The notes: generated by a model not told the origin, from the sequence alone. A stretch of 64,000 bases of DNA from Bagarius yarrelli (GCA_005784505.1 VCAZ01000054.1:2077067-2141066), one strand, 5' to 3'. Shown: positions 36,850 to 50,668, numbered from the stretch's first letter. A program made the numbers and translations.

Positions 36850-39800
36850 ACCACGCCCACCTTGTTTACACCCTCAAACGATTCATCGTCAAGATCATCA
36901 TTTTGAAGAGTTAATTAATTAGAGAAAACATTTGACTAGTTAGTTGGATTTTGTTGATTTATTTATTTATTTTTGTCATATATTTTATCTCTATTATTTA
37001 ATTGAAACTAAAACTGATACAACTATTATTATAATTCATCTTATATTTATAATGGCTCATTTTTATAAGGTACTGGGCTTAAAATAATAATAATATTTTT
37101 ACATATTATTAAGAGGTTAATTGTAAAACAAATGTAACATTTATTTGGATTGGAATTTACACAAAAACCTGTTGTTCTTTTACAGCAATTCAATAGTTAC
37201 TCTTTAAAAATTGATTTAATGACATGACAATATTTTGGACAATATTATAATTAGACTTTGAATCTAAAAATGTTTTTAATTCACCATTTTTAGCCTATTT
37301 AGTCTTTTATTGATTTCTTATTGCAAAAAGCTTTTCCGTCATAAGGAGCCATCAGTCAGTTAAATATAAAAGATTCATGACTGGGTGAAAACCCAACAGC
37401 AGCGGGTTGAGGACAATAGCTGAAGAGCCACTCAGGTGTTGGAGGACTTCGGTTTTCTTCTTTGCTCTTATTAACGTTTAAATGCTGTTTACGTTTGTCC
37501 ACGTGCGCTTTTTTGCATCACGGGACCCGGACAATGCGTTGGAGCGAGCACTGCTTTTTAAGGTCACCCAGACGGGTTGACCTCTGCGACCCTATTTCAG
37601 GGCTTCTCTTAAAAAAGCAGGTAGCATTCAGAACTCGCGCACTTCATTGCCGAGGGGGACGCGCGGGTCCGGATAGAGCACGAGCGCCGCCGCACAATGC
37701 AATACAAAGCGACACAATGAAATACAATACAGCACAAAACGTGGGCGCACGAAAGAAGAGAGAGATAGTGAGAGAGAGAAACAGGGGGTCATCAATCAGT
37801 AGGAAGCTTTTTTTTACTCATTGGGCGCTTGGAAATTCAAAGAAACAGTGGCGAGAAACTTAAAGTTCAGAAATTCACGTAGGCGTTATAACAAATAAAG
37901 AGAGATTTAATTATGGCACTGTTTATATATCAGACATATCATTTAATCCAAACATTATTATAACTCTTATAGTGGTTTAAAGTTTTTCCATAGTTCTTTA
38001 TGTTAAGGGATTGAATCTATACACATTTACACCTTAGCCATGTGATGTCACGTGCGTCTGAAACCGCGTCAGATGCCATCCGACATCACTAGTATTACCA
38101 TGCGCACCCTGTCAGCTTACAACCTACGTTAAACATTTTTTCTCTAAATGATCTGATATTAAATTTCTAGACTACTTGCAATTTCACGCATGCGCGTTAT
38201 TCTTAATATTGTTCGCCGTTGTCATGTTTTTAACATGAACAATTGCAGATGTTTATTCTGCTGTATAAAAACGCTGTATAGGAAACTTTAAGTATTGACT
38301 GACGGTCTATCGATGAAATGATTCGAAATCCTGACCATAATAAACTGTAGTCGTTTTTTAAAAACGCATTATTGTTTATGCATGTTTATGTTGATTATTT
38401 GTAAAACGACTTAAATAAAAAAACGGAATAAAATGGTTAAAAAACAATATAAAATATCTTAAGTTTTTCAGAATCGATATAATGTGTGTGTTGTTATATT
38501 AACCACCATGTAGTATTAGCACAGGATATAGAGTCTGTTTACCCACAATTTCAGTAGTTAGCCGAACCCCCCCACCCACCACCAAACACACAGCATCAGC
38601 AGTGCTGCACTGACACCTGTGAGTATAATCACCTGTAGTGTTGTCTAAACTTTTGAAGTAATCACTTAATTCAACAAGGCGTCAAGTCAAACTGCAAGTT
38701 TCTTCTGTATGGCGCTTTCAGAGCGCGAGGCTTTTATCTGCTCGGGTTCTAGCATTTGACTAAGCTCACTTCATTTCACTTGAGAGGTCATTAAGCGACA
38801 AGGAGGAATAAATAAGGCGGTGTTTGGAGGACAGGGCGCGTATGGTTTTATTATAGAAGGGGGCTGGTAGCAGCAGCGTGGCTCTCAGTGGTGGCCAAAG
38901 AGGGCCAACAAATTACGCTGGTACCTGAGATGCTGGCTGGTTGGAGTCGATCAACAAACCCTATTCAAACAAAGATGTAGGGGGGTGATTTGTGTTAGGA
39001 AACAGGAGGCTGTGCTAAAAGTGTAATGGTTGTCTCGGCAAGCTGCAGTGTGAGGCTCGGTCCGTGGGAATCTCGCCACTTGCGCGATTCGAAGAGTCAA
39101 AGAGCTGAATAAACACCGCAGCCTACAGCAGCCTGTATGCTAAAGAGCGCATCTGAAACGGGGCCCGTATAAAAAGGTAGTGATAAATGTGCTCCACGTT
39201 TTCGGATCGGCGCGTTGTAGAAAAAAAGCGTGGAGATTTTTTGTGATGTCGGAGCGCCGCGCAGCCAGGGGTCTGTGCCGAAAAACAAATCGCTCGACAG
39301 TTTTAAACATGTGTCTTGTTAGATAAATTAAACCCCTCACATTGCGACTCGGGTACATTTACTTTGCACTTTTTTTAAAGACATTTGGGCCATGTTTGCG
39401 CCAACAGGTGCGCAGTGTAGCGGATAATTACTTGTTTTTGAACTGTTTTGTTTTGACATATTTGCGATTCACTAAAGTGGGTTGAAAGGCTAATAATTTT
39501 CTTAATATTATTGGTTCTATGCATTAACGAATTATTTGAGAATTTCTAAAAGAATTTACGCTTCTATGCGCTCCGTGCTCTAGGCTTTTACGCATGCGCA
39601 CATCAATAAAAATCTTTTATCACATTTGATAGTATATATTATGCGAAACCTGTTTTACTTGCCATACATATTATATATTTTAATGTTAACTTCAATTCGA
39701 ATAAAACATAGCTTTTATGACTTTGCACCCAATGACGTAATTATATTGGACTAGTTAGCATTCACTCTTAAAACTAACATTAAACATTATTTTAAACTTT

Positions 39801-40703
39801 TTGGTTTCCGCATTAGCATTACTATTTGTATAGATAAAATGTATTTTTTTAAGTTCGCCTTTACGCGTTTTCACCAGTGCAGAACAGGTGGAACGGGAAG
39901 CGCGCGCTGGTGGTGGTGGAGCGCAGACGGCGCCACCGTGACCGCCACCTTCGCACAATCAATTAAGCGAAATGTCAGATCCTCAGCAGCGGTGACCGCT
40001 GCAGACCGGGGGCTGGCTTGGGAATAACAACACTTGGATCTTGGATTTGTAGGGGTTTTTTTAACAGACGGTACAATGGAGAATATTATAAATGACACGT
40101 CCTGCCGCATGGGTCACGTGATTCTTTCAGATCTACAGTTGGTGCTAGCCGGGAGCTTGAAGAAGCCAAAAAAAAGGACGAGACTGATTGCCTTTTTTGG
40201 GGGGGGACCTACACTTTCATTATTTGTGTTCCCCAAAGGTTTAATCCTTGCTGAGTACTGGCTAATCCGTGTAAACTGCAGTGTGAGACAGGGTTTAAGG
40301 AGGATTAGATCAGAACCGATTAATGGAAAGAAGAAAAAGAGATGATGCATTCAATGACGTTAATTAAGTGATCGAACACAACATTACTCTTATTCCCTTA
40401 CCCCTATTTACTCTGTGTAACCCAATTACCAACTAAGATGATATGAGAGATAAAAAATATCTAATATCCTGAACACTCTCAACCGTGACATTTACACTTA
40501 CAATAAAATGCAATTTTTTTAAAACACTTGAACTTGTTGCAGTCTAAAGGAACCATGCAGGGGCAAATTATAGTTCTTTTTTACTTGCCTTTTGTTCATT
40601 TTGGCTAATGGCTTAACACAAAGAAACCATGCTTTGTTCTTGTGTTAAAAAGATTTTAATGGCTTCTTCAAGTGCACAGGTACACGAAAAATTTGCCTCT
40701 ATT
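36850..40703. other. Intergenic 5' flank of ptf1a, possible upstream regulatory DNA
   Basis: Starts AT-rich. Repeat-free, CpG-containing patches lie at 37380-37880, 38700-39330 and 39860-40350, separated by AT-rich DNA; these are candidate upstream enhancers. Open frames at 37462-37863 and 40034-40345 have no recognisable domain or splice context. No gene seen. Confidence 0.45.
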
Positions 40704-41721
40704 ATGGCAGGGTTGCCAGATGTTTATCAAGGCAACTTAAGTCATACAAGCAAAAATCATATTTCTATAATCTAAAATTGAGATTTAAAATAGTATAGGA
40801 TTTATGATATAAATTTACTTAAAGAATTATTTTGGTCTTCTTTTGTTTTTTTATCCGCTATTCCACCAGCAGAACACTAAAATGTGCCACAAAAAAATCT
40901 TGTTTAAAAAAACCCTCTTTAAACGTTAGTACGAACTATATTTTTAAAGGATATACAGACTGTTCTGTCTGGAAGAATTGTCCTGCTCTAACAAACAACC
41001 TTCCTCTCCAGAAAAGCTGCTAATTAGCTGATTAATTGAAAATTAATGTGCAGGTCAGGGGGTTCTCCAGGAGCAGAGATGGGAAGCTGTGATTTTGAGT
41101 GACACTATAAACAAATGAGGCACCATGTGAGTGCAGAACACTGGAACATCGTTCAGCACTGCGGCTCTTTCTGTGAGCTTTCAGACACTGTAAAGCTGTA
41201 ATTAAAGCCTGCTTTGGTGTGTTAGTGAGAAGGTCCTTACACAAAAACCAAATTATAATTGCTAAAAAAGTTTCAGAAAGGTTTTCTTTACGTACATTGC
41301 TCCAAAATGATCCAGAATATGATTTAAAAAATAAAAAGTGGCAAAAAAAAATTATGAATGAAATACAAGTTGGTACGTTTGGTGTTTTCGTTCAGCTAAA
41401 AAAGCAGAGTCAACAACTTGTATTTACAATTTGCAATAATAATTTACTTAAAATAAATTAATATTAAATAAGTTCATGACAAACCATCACAGTATAAATT
41501 CTTGTACTATTTACTGTAGGTTCATCCGAATATTTAAAAAGTTATTTAAGAACATAGTTTGGAATTCAATTGTTTTTCTGAAATGATGCCTAAACAAAAA
41601 TAAAACTGTAATAATTTAAAGTTAAAGCTACTCAAAAATGTGTAAACAATCATGACCAACAATCTCCTGACCATCTAACCATCTGCAGCAAAATGTCATG
41701 TTTGTCTGGCAACCCTGCCAT
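40704..41721. mobile_element. Possible element bounded by 17-bp inverted repeats
   Basis: ATGGCAGGGTTGCCAGA (40704-40720) and its exact reverse complement (41705-41721) bracket about 1.0 kb of AT-rich, non-coding DNA. The CAGGGTTGCC core resembles hAT terminal repeats (CAGGG start), but no matching 8-bp target duplication is visible, so this is tentative. Confidence 0.4.
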
Positions 41722-44359
41722 GGCAGTTAGGGTGTGGGGATGAAGTGTGGGGATCCTGGGAATCCTACCACATGTAGCACACGGCGTGCACAGAGCTGCT
41801 CCGCTCTGCAGACTGCTGGACAAATTAGAGGCGCGCTGGAGGGATGCAGAGCATCAACACTTGTTTTTCAGCTGAGACATTGTGTCCTGATTTTCCGGTC
41901 TCTGTGTCCATGTAGTCCAAGAGTAATGCATGTATTCCACCCACTGCACGATGTGCACATTAAAGCACCCAGAATAATATACCGATTTATAAACTCATAC
42001 ACGGAGTCTGCAGCACAAACTTGCTTCGGGCAACGTAAAGGATTCGTCTATTAATCTATGACATCTTTTGCATTCTAATTATATAGCCTAAGATGATTTT
42101 ATTTATAGTTATTACTAATCAAGAGCACTCACTGTATTAAATAAGAGTAATTCTCCTTCTTTATCGCTTTCACATGATAATATTACTACAGCCATTTTTA
42201 ATAAGTTACATCATTGGACTTTAACTACATTTTCGAATAAAGTTTTAAAGACAGTGATAAGCGCCGGTGTGGATTAATGCATTTTATCTCCCCCAGAAAT
42301 AATTACAATGCTTATATTTGATTCATTCTGCGAATAGGAAACATTTGGTTTAAAGTTGCTGTGCACATTAATAGGTTTATCCTGCTTAAGATTTAAGAGG
42401 ATTATTGATTGACTTGTCATAAGCCAGACTCATTGATTTCTGTGTTAATCAGGAGAAGCTGTGTTTGCCCTTGGGCTATTTCTAAGAGATTCAACACAAG
42501 AGCGAGTTTTAACTTTTTAAATTTGAGCACTTCTTTAACATTATAAAATACACAGCAGGGTAGAAGCTGAGGGTGTACATCTAACTCTGTAGGTACACTA
42601 AATGTGTTTTAAAGAAATATAACAGACATGAATTTCAGCCCGATTAGAACAAACTGATTATTAGGTTTTATTTCAAGTATTAAATCACTTAGTGGTACTT
42701 CAAAATGAATCTTACTTGAACATGTCTGATCTCTCAGGTCTCGCAAATATGGTCAGTTTACATTTAATCCAGATACACTGAATTATCTACATAATAGGTA
42801 CAGGAATGGCTTGAAAGCTTACCTCTGCTTCTTCTCCGTTTCTTACCATTTCTGTTGACTTAATTTTACGGAACGTTAATTTATTTTAAAATGTTCCTCT
42901 CAACAATCAAGGGAACAAAACAAACTAAAGTTAAATAAAGTTATTAAAGTAAAGCTGATTAAAAGTAAAAAAGGTTTAAAGGTTGGTATAGGTGTATTCC
43001 AAATGAATAAAAATTCCAAAGATCCCAATACGGCACAAAGAACCCTTGGAGAACCCAGATTTTAAATAGCAGAATGGGCCAGGTACAACACTACAAGGTT
43101 TAATGGAAAAATGAAAACAAAGTAAAGGTTTTTAAATACTTAAATAAAAAGATATTCCATAAAACTGTTTACTCAACAGAACTGATTTAAAAAGTGAGAA
43201 GCTCCAGTTGTAAAATCCTTGAAGAATTCTTCTTCTTTAAAAGACACAACCATAAAGTCCTGTTACATATCTTACAAGACACTCTATTTAGCCTCTATAA
43301 AAGGTTTTCTGATTTATTCTCAGAGAAATATTCTCAAACAACAGGTTCTGAGCAATCTTAAAAAAATATTTTGGGTAATATTTTGGGATCCTACAGAAAA
43401 GTCACAGTTAATAACAAGTTCTATTTGAATCTTTTAAGTTGATCCACACTGAAGAGCCAAATAAATAATTTTTTTTGCTTAAAATTGTCTTTTTAATATT
43501 TAAAAACCGCCACGGTTTTTGATGAGATTACGCAGTTCCCAGGAACCCCGAGCGTAGCGAGGCGCCCTCTGGTGTCTGAAGTTGGAATCGCAGCTGTGTA
43601 ATTAACGAGTGTTAATGACATCAAGTGGAAAAAAGGAAAAGCAGCTGGTTTTGGAAACTGGTGAACAAGACACTAGGGAGTGGGCAGGTCAGAACTAAAA
43701 GTTAATTTACAAAGAAAACATTATTCCTAGAAGCTAAGCCTAACAAGTTTATTACAGTCGAGGAGAAGCATTAAAAGATGGCTTAGTGATCTTTTAAGTA
43801 ATAGCTCATGCAGAATGTTAGAGATGAGTTGTTAAGAAAGTGATAGCTCACATAGCCATAAGTTTCACATAGCCATTTGTTTCACGTAGTCAGACCTTCA
43901 GACTGACAGCAGAAGGTCTGGAAATCTTGGCCGCGTTGAATGGCTAAGAGGATGTAAGACTGATAGGTAAAGCAACCAGTAAGGCTTTGTATTGTCATGT
44001 GCATGAAAATGCCCCCATAATAACAGACCGGTATGTAACCACTGGTAAAACTTCCAGAATCAAGTATCTATTTTATCTAATGTTCGTTGCCACCGATTTA
44101 AACACAACTGCTTACAGATGGCTTTAGGTTTCCAGGAGGACCGTTAAACAATGCGACACACACATATTGCGAAAATCATGTACATTTTAAGCAATCAGAG
44201 GATGACTTAGAAACTCCTAAAGTTTCCAGCTAAGTGTGCCATATGCATCAAGCACACAGCCTGCAATTCATGGGCATGATGTCTGAGACTGAGACTATTA
44301 AAGAATGGGCCTTATTAAAGAATGAGTTTAACTGCCTGCCACTAAACATACTATAACAT
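41722..44359. other. Intergenic, nothing recognised
   Basis: Mostly AT-rich. The open frame at 41734-42054 is without domain or splice support. Confidence 0.5.
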
Positions 44360-44425
44360 GACAGATCTCTGGGGCCCCAAAATGTGTGGGCCCTTAGAAT
44401 CGTCCCGCCCCCCCCCAAAAGGACT
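44360..44425 (+). repeat. Dispersed 'gggccc' repeat, short copy
   Basis: agatctctggggccccaaaa followed by gggcccttagaat and a C run; related to copies at 21820, 24475 and 46305. Confidence 0.4.
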
Positions 44426-44454
44426 TGAATTGCTGATTGGAATATCGTTCAGTC

Positions 44455-44575
44455 AGCTTTCAGCATCACCAAGCTGCCATTGTGAGGCCTCCGAGCAAGG
44501 CCCTTAACCCTCCAATGCTCAGATGGTTAAAAAAAATAGTAACCCATTCTGGTTAAAGGCATCAGATAAAGAGCA
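44455..44575 (+). mobile_element. tRNA-derived SINE, headless
   Basis: catcaccaagctgccattgt, then cgagcaaggcccttaaccct, ccaatgctcagatggtt and a decayed tail (ctggttaaaggcatc). Confidence 0.75.
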
Positions 44576-44576
44576 G

Positions 44577-44665
44577 GTACAAAGGGTAAGGAGTTAGAGG
44601 GTAAGGAGTTATAGGGCTGAGGGTTAGGGATCACCAGACTCGGGGTTAGGGTTAGAGTTTAGCTC
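44577..44665 (+). repeat. Degenerate GGGTTA/GGGTAAGGAGTTA tandem repeat
   Basis: Repeated gggtaaggagtta units grade into gggttaggg and ggggttagggttagag, resembling vertebrate telomere hexamers but short and impure. Confidence 0.6.
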
Positions 44666-45009
44666 CAAAACACCTCCCTGTATATTTTTATTATACTTTA
44701 AAAGACTATAATTAGTGAGTTTAGGTGTGTTTAATTAGAGTTCGAGCTTAACTTTGTAGGGCCGGCCTCCAGGACTGAGTTTGGTAACCCCTGGCTTTGG
44801 AGATAAGACGTTGAGGATAAGGGGGTTAGACAATAAAGAATTAGGGTATACGGTGTCAGAATGAGAGAAGATAGAGAGTGAGAGGTTAGAGGGAACGACT
44901 AAATATCAACAATTTTCTACACAGCAATGATGTCAGCCTGTAATTGTGTGTCTGTTTGCGTGAGAGAGATTCACAGCACAATCAGCAGGAGGAATAAAAG
45001 TTTGCAGAA

Positions 45010-45015
45010 TTTATT
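45010..45015 (-). other. dlgap1: Candidate distal dlgap1 polyadenylation signal
   Basis: AATAAA on the minus strand (plus TTTATT). Confidence 0.35.
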
Positions 45016-46304
45016 GTGTGTTTGTCATCTGGCTGCACACACCATGTCTATACATACAGTACAACATATTCACAAAAATGAACGGAGCGTGACCGATCAC
45101 TGAACAGAACCCAAATCGTACAAAAAGAAAATCAACCCAAAATAAATACCTTGAAAAAGGTCAATAAATAAATCGAAGAATGAAAGTAGAAAGAGAATAT
45201 ACAGTGATTCTATGGTAACGGTTCTGCATGCGTGTCGTCGTACGGTTTCTGTACAAACACTACAAACTAAATTAAGGGTCATGTGCACAGGTTCAGGAGG
45301 CTACTCAACTTCATCCACACAAAAACGAAGTTAGGAAGCACTTTTCGAGACACATACGCAAAAACACACGCACACACACACACAAATGCACACACACTAA
45401 CACACGCTCAAAAAACACAAAACACGACCACTGGGAGACCCTGATTTTGCTGCGCCCACTGCGTCCATGTTTCGTCCTGAGTTAAGTCCGGCCCACCTGG
45501 CAGGATTGGACAAACTGAGTCACATGACCGAGAGCCACTCCCCCAATGGGCAACAATACAGTGTACATTGAAAGAACACGGTAGTGGGCTTTAAGAAGGA
45601 AAACTAAACTTGAAAGGCGAAGGAAATTTTTTAGGCATTTTAATTATTTATTTCTCATTTAAACATTTGTACGTTTCTTTTTAGGGGGCGGGCTACAGCC
45701 AGCACCGCTATTGGCTTATATCCATAAAAGATCTGAATTCTACATTAAAAAAAGGAAGGAAGGTAATCTGTATAATGTGCACTAAACGATATGTTTCTTA
45801 ACGCGTCACAGGGTTAAAAACGGAGAACACATTTCCTGAAGAGGGGCGGAGTCACTGGAAAGCTTTTACACCAGCAAGCAACAGGAAACAGTGGCTACAG
45901 AATAGTCAAGGCATCTTCATCCATTAGTGAAAATCCGACTTTTAAACACAGGAGGCCTCGATATAATCAGTGTAACGCTGATTGGTACATAAATATTGCT
46001 TTAAACATAACAAACCCTGTCCTGCTGCTGCAGGTCACCCAAATGTTACAATTAAGGAAAAACGCAGTTGGAGAGAAAGAAATATAAAGTCACATGATGG
46101 AAAGAAACAGGAACCAGGAGTTTTCGGTCTGTTCAGTCAAAGTGCTAAAGAAACGATCTGGCTCAATCTCAATCAAAATGTTTACAGTTACAATTAGGAT
46201 CTCTCACAAAGCACAACTAGCTAATGAGCAGAAACTTGTTATTAAATAGCTCAGAACTGACACTAGAAAACTTACATCAGGGTAAATGTGTGCGGTGGCA
46301 CCCA

Positions 46305-46400
46305 TGCACTTTAGGGGCTCCAAGAGGTCTGTTTTATTAGTAGTAACGGTGAAATTATTACATAGAGCCCAAAATTTTTAGCAGCGCCTCTGCATGTAGT
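46305..46400 (+). repeat. Dispersed 'agaggtctgttttattagtagtaa' repeat
   Basis: ccaagaggtctgttttatta, then tagtaacggtg, then gagcccaaaatttttagc and agcgcctctgc. The best-preserved copy of the four in the window. Confidence 0.6.
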
Positions 46401-47901
46401 GGAAAGATCCTCATTTTAGAGTTCCTGTTCTGCACAGGCAGCAGTCAAGTTTGTGGTTGTGGGAATTATTAATTTTGGGTCTCTCAGACTCACATTTTTA
46501 CTTAGGGGATAAAATAAATATATATTTTTTATATTTAAAAAAATCGCTATAATGTGCTGACACACTTATTTTCACTGCAGAAGGTTAATATTACTAAACA
46601 CTACGTAGATAACTAGCTCAACACAGTAACTCAGGTGTGGTTCTTAAAAAGCCCTTTGAAGCCATTTTTGCCCCTCCATTCCCACATCTTAAAATAAAGT
46701 TTGAAGGCAGAACTTAAAAAGTTGATTTATTTATTCTTAGTGATGCCTGTAGAGTCACAGACACTGAACCTTTGGCCTGATCGTTCCTTTAACACCTGAA
46801 CAGTAGTGAAAAAAAAAAATCAATGCGTCTTTAGATGAGGTCATCACTTGACCTTTGCCCTCTGATGCTTGTTGTGATGACTCGGGCTGGGCTGCGATGA
46901 GCAGGATTGTCACTTTTAGAGCAGGAAGATGGAGTGAGATGTGTATGCGGACGAGTGTCAACGGCTCCAAGGGCACTAGATTCGATTAAATAAGTTTAGA
47001 TGTGGTCCAGCAGGAGAAGGATGTGACGTCGGAGAGATAAAGAGAGATATTTTACACAGCGAGGAAGAGTTTGAACAGGAAAGAGATTAAAAATAAATAG
47101 AATATAAAAAAATCCAGAGACCTGCTGTGGCGTCCCTGGTTGCAGTAGAAGAACAGTAGATCACAGATTATATACAAACACTCTGCCCATCTGTTCAGCG
47201 CCGGGACACTGTGTGTGTGTGTGTGTGTTAGTGAAACATGTGCAGGAGTGTGACACTTAACCAATGATTTGATGCATAACATTTAAAAGAGTCAACGAAT
47301 CGAGTTCATTCGATTCAATATCATATGATACAGCATGAGTCAAAATCGAATTTTATCGTGTACAATAATTAGCATAAAATAGATTTAAATATCATTATAT
47401 TTATAGAAAAATACATAACTCATGATCTACTCCAGTTACTAAACCTACTTCTAATGATCGACAATTATTTTTTCTTTAGTGAAATTTGATGCGCAGAAAA
47501 GACTATTATGTTATTAATGAACTAAGTAGTGAGCACATGTAGTGAACAGGAAGTGATTTGGACTTTAACTGTGTAGGAGGGACTTTTAGAATATTCTGGA
47601 ATTTTTTTAAACCCTACAAAATTGTGAAATTGAATATATAAAATAACATAAATGGATAAAGAAGGAAGGAGCAACAGAAGGCCCTTCCCAGATGACAGGA
47701 AGTGAGGGACTTTTTTTGTCCTCCAGAAAATGTATACAACTGAAAGATTTTAAATTGGCGAATATGAATGACATGATAACTTATGCATTGTTGTGTGTAT
47801 GTGTGGTTGTTGGCGCTCCTCTCTCTGAATCAGACCAGGCTGGCGTGTTTGTGCTTTCAGTAGTAATGTGCGCGAGTGCAGTATCTTGTGTGTGTGCGTG
47901 T

Positions 47902-48117
47902 TTATAGTCTGGTTTGGGCCTCAGGGATGTAGATCTCGATGCTGTCCGCGCTCTCTGTGGCTGAGTTCTGGCGGACGGAAGCCGCTCTTTTGGCTGCCAT
48001 TAAGCGTTTGCGAGCCTCCTGCCGCTGCTTCTCCGAACTCTCCAGAGAGCGATCTCGCGCCAGCGGAGGATGGCACTTCACCGGTTTCTTTGGCACAGGG
48101 GGAGGCAACCTCCTCTC
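47902..48117 (-). CDS. dlgap1: dlgap1 terminal coding exon with PDZ ligand
   Basis: Acceptor TACCTCTTCAG before 48117, TAA at 47902-47904. 71 codons: ERRLPPPVPKKP, a basic helix RQEARKRLMAAKRAASVRQN, and the C-terminal IEIYIPEAQTRL that fits the Shank PDZ groove. Confidence 0.96.
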   Translation of the reverse strand, partial: ERRLPPPVPKKPVKCHPPLARDRSLESSEKQRQEARKRLMAAKRAASVRQNSATESADSIEIYIPEAQTRL

Positions 48118-50623
48118 CTGAAGAGGTAGGGGGGTTGAAAAACGGAGAGAGAGGAGAGAGAGAGAGATGGAGGGAAAGAAAAGGAGAGAAGCTCCGTTTC
48201 CATCCAAACGTTTCACTTAAACACAATGTGTCACGTTATTTGTTTTCTTGACCACTAGAGGGCAGTGTGTGTATGTATATGTGTGTGTGTTTACTAGGGT
48301 TAGTGTAGTAATGTTAGCATTAGAGGGCAGTGTGTTAATGTGGGCACTAACATTAGTCTGTGTTTGTGTGTACATACTTAGTGTGTATGAGAAACTACAG
48401 TGAGTGTGTGTGTGTGTGTGTGTGTGCGCGTGTGTGTGAAGTATATGACAAATTATACACCATGTCCTGCATCTAAATTTGGCCACTGAAACAGATGGAT
48501 GGAAACGAAGACAGGGTGGAAGAAACAGAGACGACGCACATATAAACACACACACGTGTGTGTGTGTGTGTGTGTATTTTGAGAGGATGGAGCAGCCCAG
48601 CAGGGGAAGGGGGTACAGTGGTTCTGAGAGTCTGATGAAATGACGCCAAAAAATGTTTCACTGTCAAACAGACAAAAGAAAAAAAAGGAAACAAAATAAC
48701 GTGTGAAGGAAGTGGGAAGGGACGGAGAGCCGTTGTGCAGCCGTGATGATCGATGACACACACTTTACTAACGCTGACGTAAAAACACACAGCACACGCG
48801 CACATCACAGACAGTTCAGCTAGAAACACAGTGAAGAAGCCGTGCGTCGCTGATCGGTGAAGCTCGGGGTTTGTTTTAAATCACTCGGGAGTTTTTCCAC
48901 TGCGTACTGAACTGACGATGATCCTGAACCTGAAGAACCCCAACAGAAACCTTCCGGATCTTGGACTGTTTCCAATGTTCTCACATCCCATAATAAAAAA
49001 AATCCATTTCAGTCATTTTGTTTTAATTCGTTGTTGTATTGGAAAGTTTGTCTTGTTGTTAAAAAAAAAAAAAAAGCTTATGAATGTAACAGCCAATCAG
49101 GTTGCAGCGGTTGTAGCCAGTTATAAAAAAAACCCTTTGTCTTTGATTTGAAAGTATTTTGGGTGATCGTGTGAAGTTTTGTGTATATGCGCAACCAATC
49201 GGTGATAAGAAGCTCTGTTAGCTCTAAAAAAAGACCATTGGATAATTTTTGGTCCATTAAAAACAATAGATCTGGTGGCTTGTTAACAAAAAAACAACAA
49301 CATTTTAGGCTAAAGGTTCCGGTACTTCAGTGGAAAAATGGCATTTTGAAGCTTAAGCATGCACAAATTAGCATTAGCGTTATCCATTTTTAGCATGATG
49401 ACGATGCATATTAGTATTATAACTATCACTCCATCAAATGGTATGATGAGCGTGTGTAAGCCTCTGAGATCACTCAAACTCAAAACTGTTTTATCCTGAG
49501 TCTTTCGGTACTTCCTGGATAACGTCGTACCTTTCTCTCAGGGGGATCGAGAGGTCTCCAGTTGTTGGCTTTAAGCTGGTGCAGCTCGTCGAACTTCAGG
49601 CTGATGTTCTCGATGGAGAGCTGAAGCATATCCCAAAAGCCGGCCAGATCCTGAGCTACGGGCCGCGGATGAGCGTTGGGGTTCTGCGAGGAAGAAGGTG
49701 TAAACCGTGACGATATAGGACACGAGAACATGTAGTTGAGAGCAAAAATGCACACTTTAGCACCATTTTAAAGACCAAATTAAAAACAAAACTTAATCCA
49801 TGTAGATTTCGATAGCTCGTTGTTCCCCCAGTGTAACCAAAGCACAATTTATGTCCATTATGCCGGATTTGGGTCTGCAATGGCGCCGTCATACACTTGC
49901 CTCATGTTACTGTAAGTGAACATGCGTCCAGAATTTACGCAATATGTGTAATAAAGTCATTATTTTTGTTTTCTTTGTGTAAAAGTTCTCTTAAAGCTTA
50001 GTAACCATGTTACTTCAGATGAACCACTGATGTAACATGGACCACTTTGTCAATTATCTTGGTTCTTTTTTGTGGGCCTTGAATCCAGTAGTTACCTTGC
50101 TAACAGCCCTCAGATTTCATTAAAAATATCTCAAAATTCTGTTTCAAAGATAAAAATATGTCAGTATCACGAGTGGGAGTAATTTATATCAGAATGTTTA
50201 TTTTTAAGTGAACTATCCCTTTAAGTGCTTTAATTATTTACTATAAGACCACTAGAGGTCACTAATGTTCAACTTTCCCGACTTATAATACAAGGAACAT
50301 TTTTTTGAAGTGTTTCCTTCCCAGACATGTAGAAATATCAACACACATACACACGTTTTAAACCCAAAGTTTTTATACACATTATTCAGTGCCTATGTAT
50401 GTTATAAAATCCTTCAGCATTTACATACACCTGGAAAATAGAATGAAAATGTAAACAGTAAGACAAAAATGGTGTTATAAGACATGGAACATATTTTATA
50501 TAATATAAAGAAGCTTTATTGAAAACTCACCAGGTTCTCCTCACACAGCTCTCTGAACTGCTGGAACTTTTGTGACATGAGAAGCTGAGCACTGCCTACT
50601 GCACTGCGGATCTTCCCTAGAAC

Positions 50624-50668
<45 letters not shown>

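Larger units (their letters stand above)
45010..47901 (-). other. dlgap1: Probable dlgap1 3' UTR
   Basis: About 2.9 kb after the dlgap1 stop with no other gene. Minus-strand AATAAA signals occur at 46726-46731, near 45648 and at 45010-45015; the last is followed by T-rich DNA and then clear intergenic repeats. The exact end is a guess, and the UTR contains at least one dispersed repeat (46305-46400). Confidence 0.45.

Noticed and set aside
37462..37863. 133-residue open frame upstream of ptf1a
   Set aside because: No domain, no splice sites, composition typical of chance in GC-richer flank.
50604..50616. Alternative acceptor TCTAG for the dlgap1 92-bp exon as the main site
   Set aside because: It gives RKIR instead of the family-conserved ILGKIR. 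The AAAG at 50623-50626 fits, so the alternative is kept only as a possible minor site.
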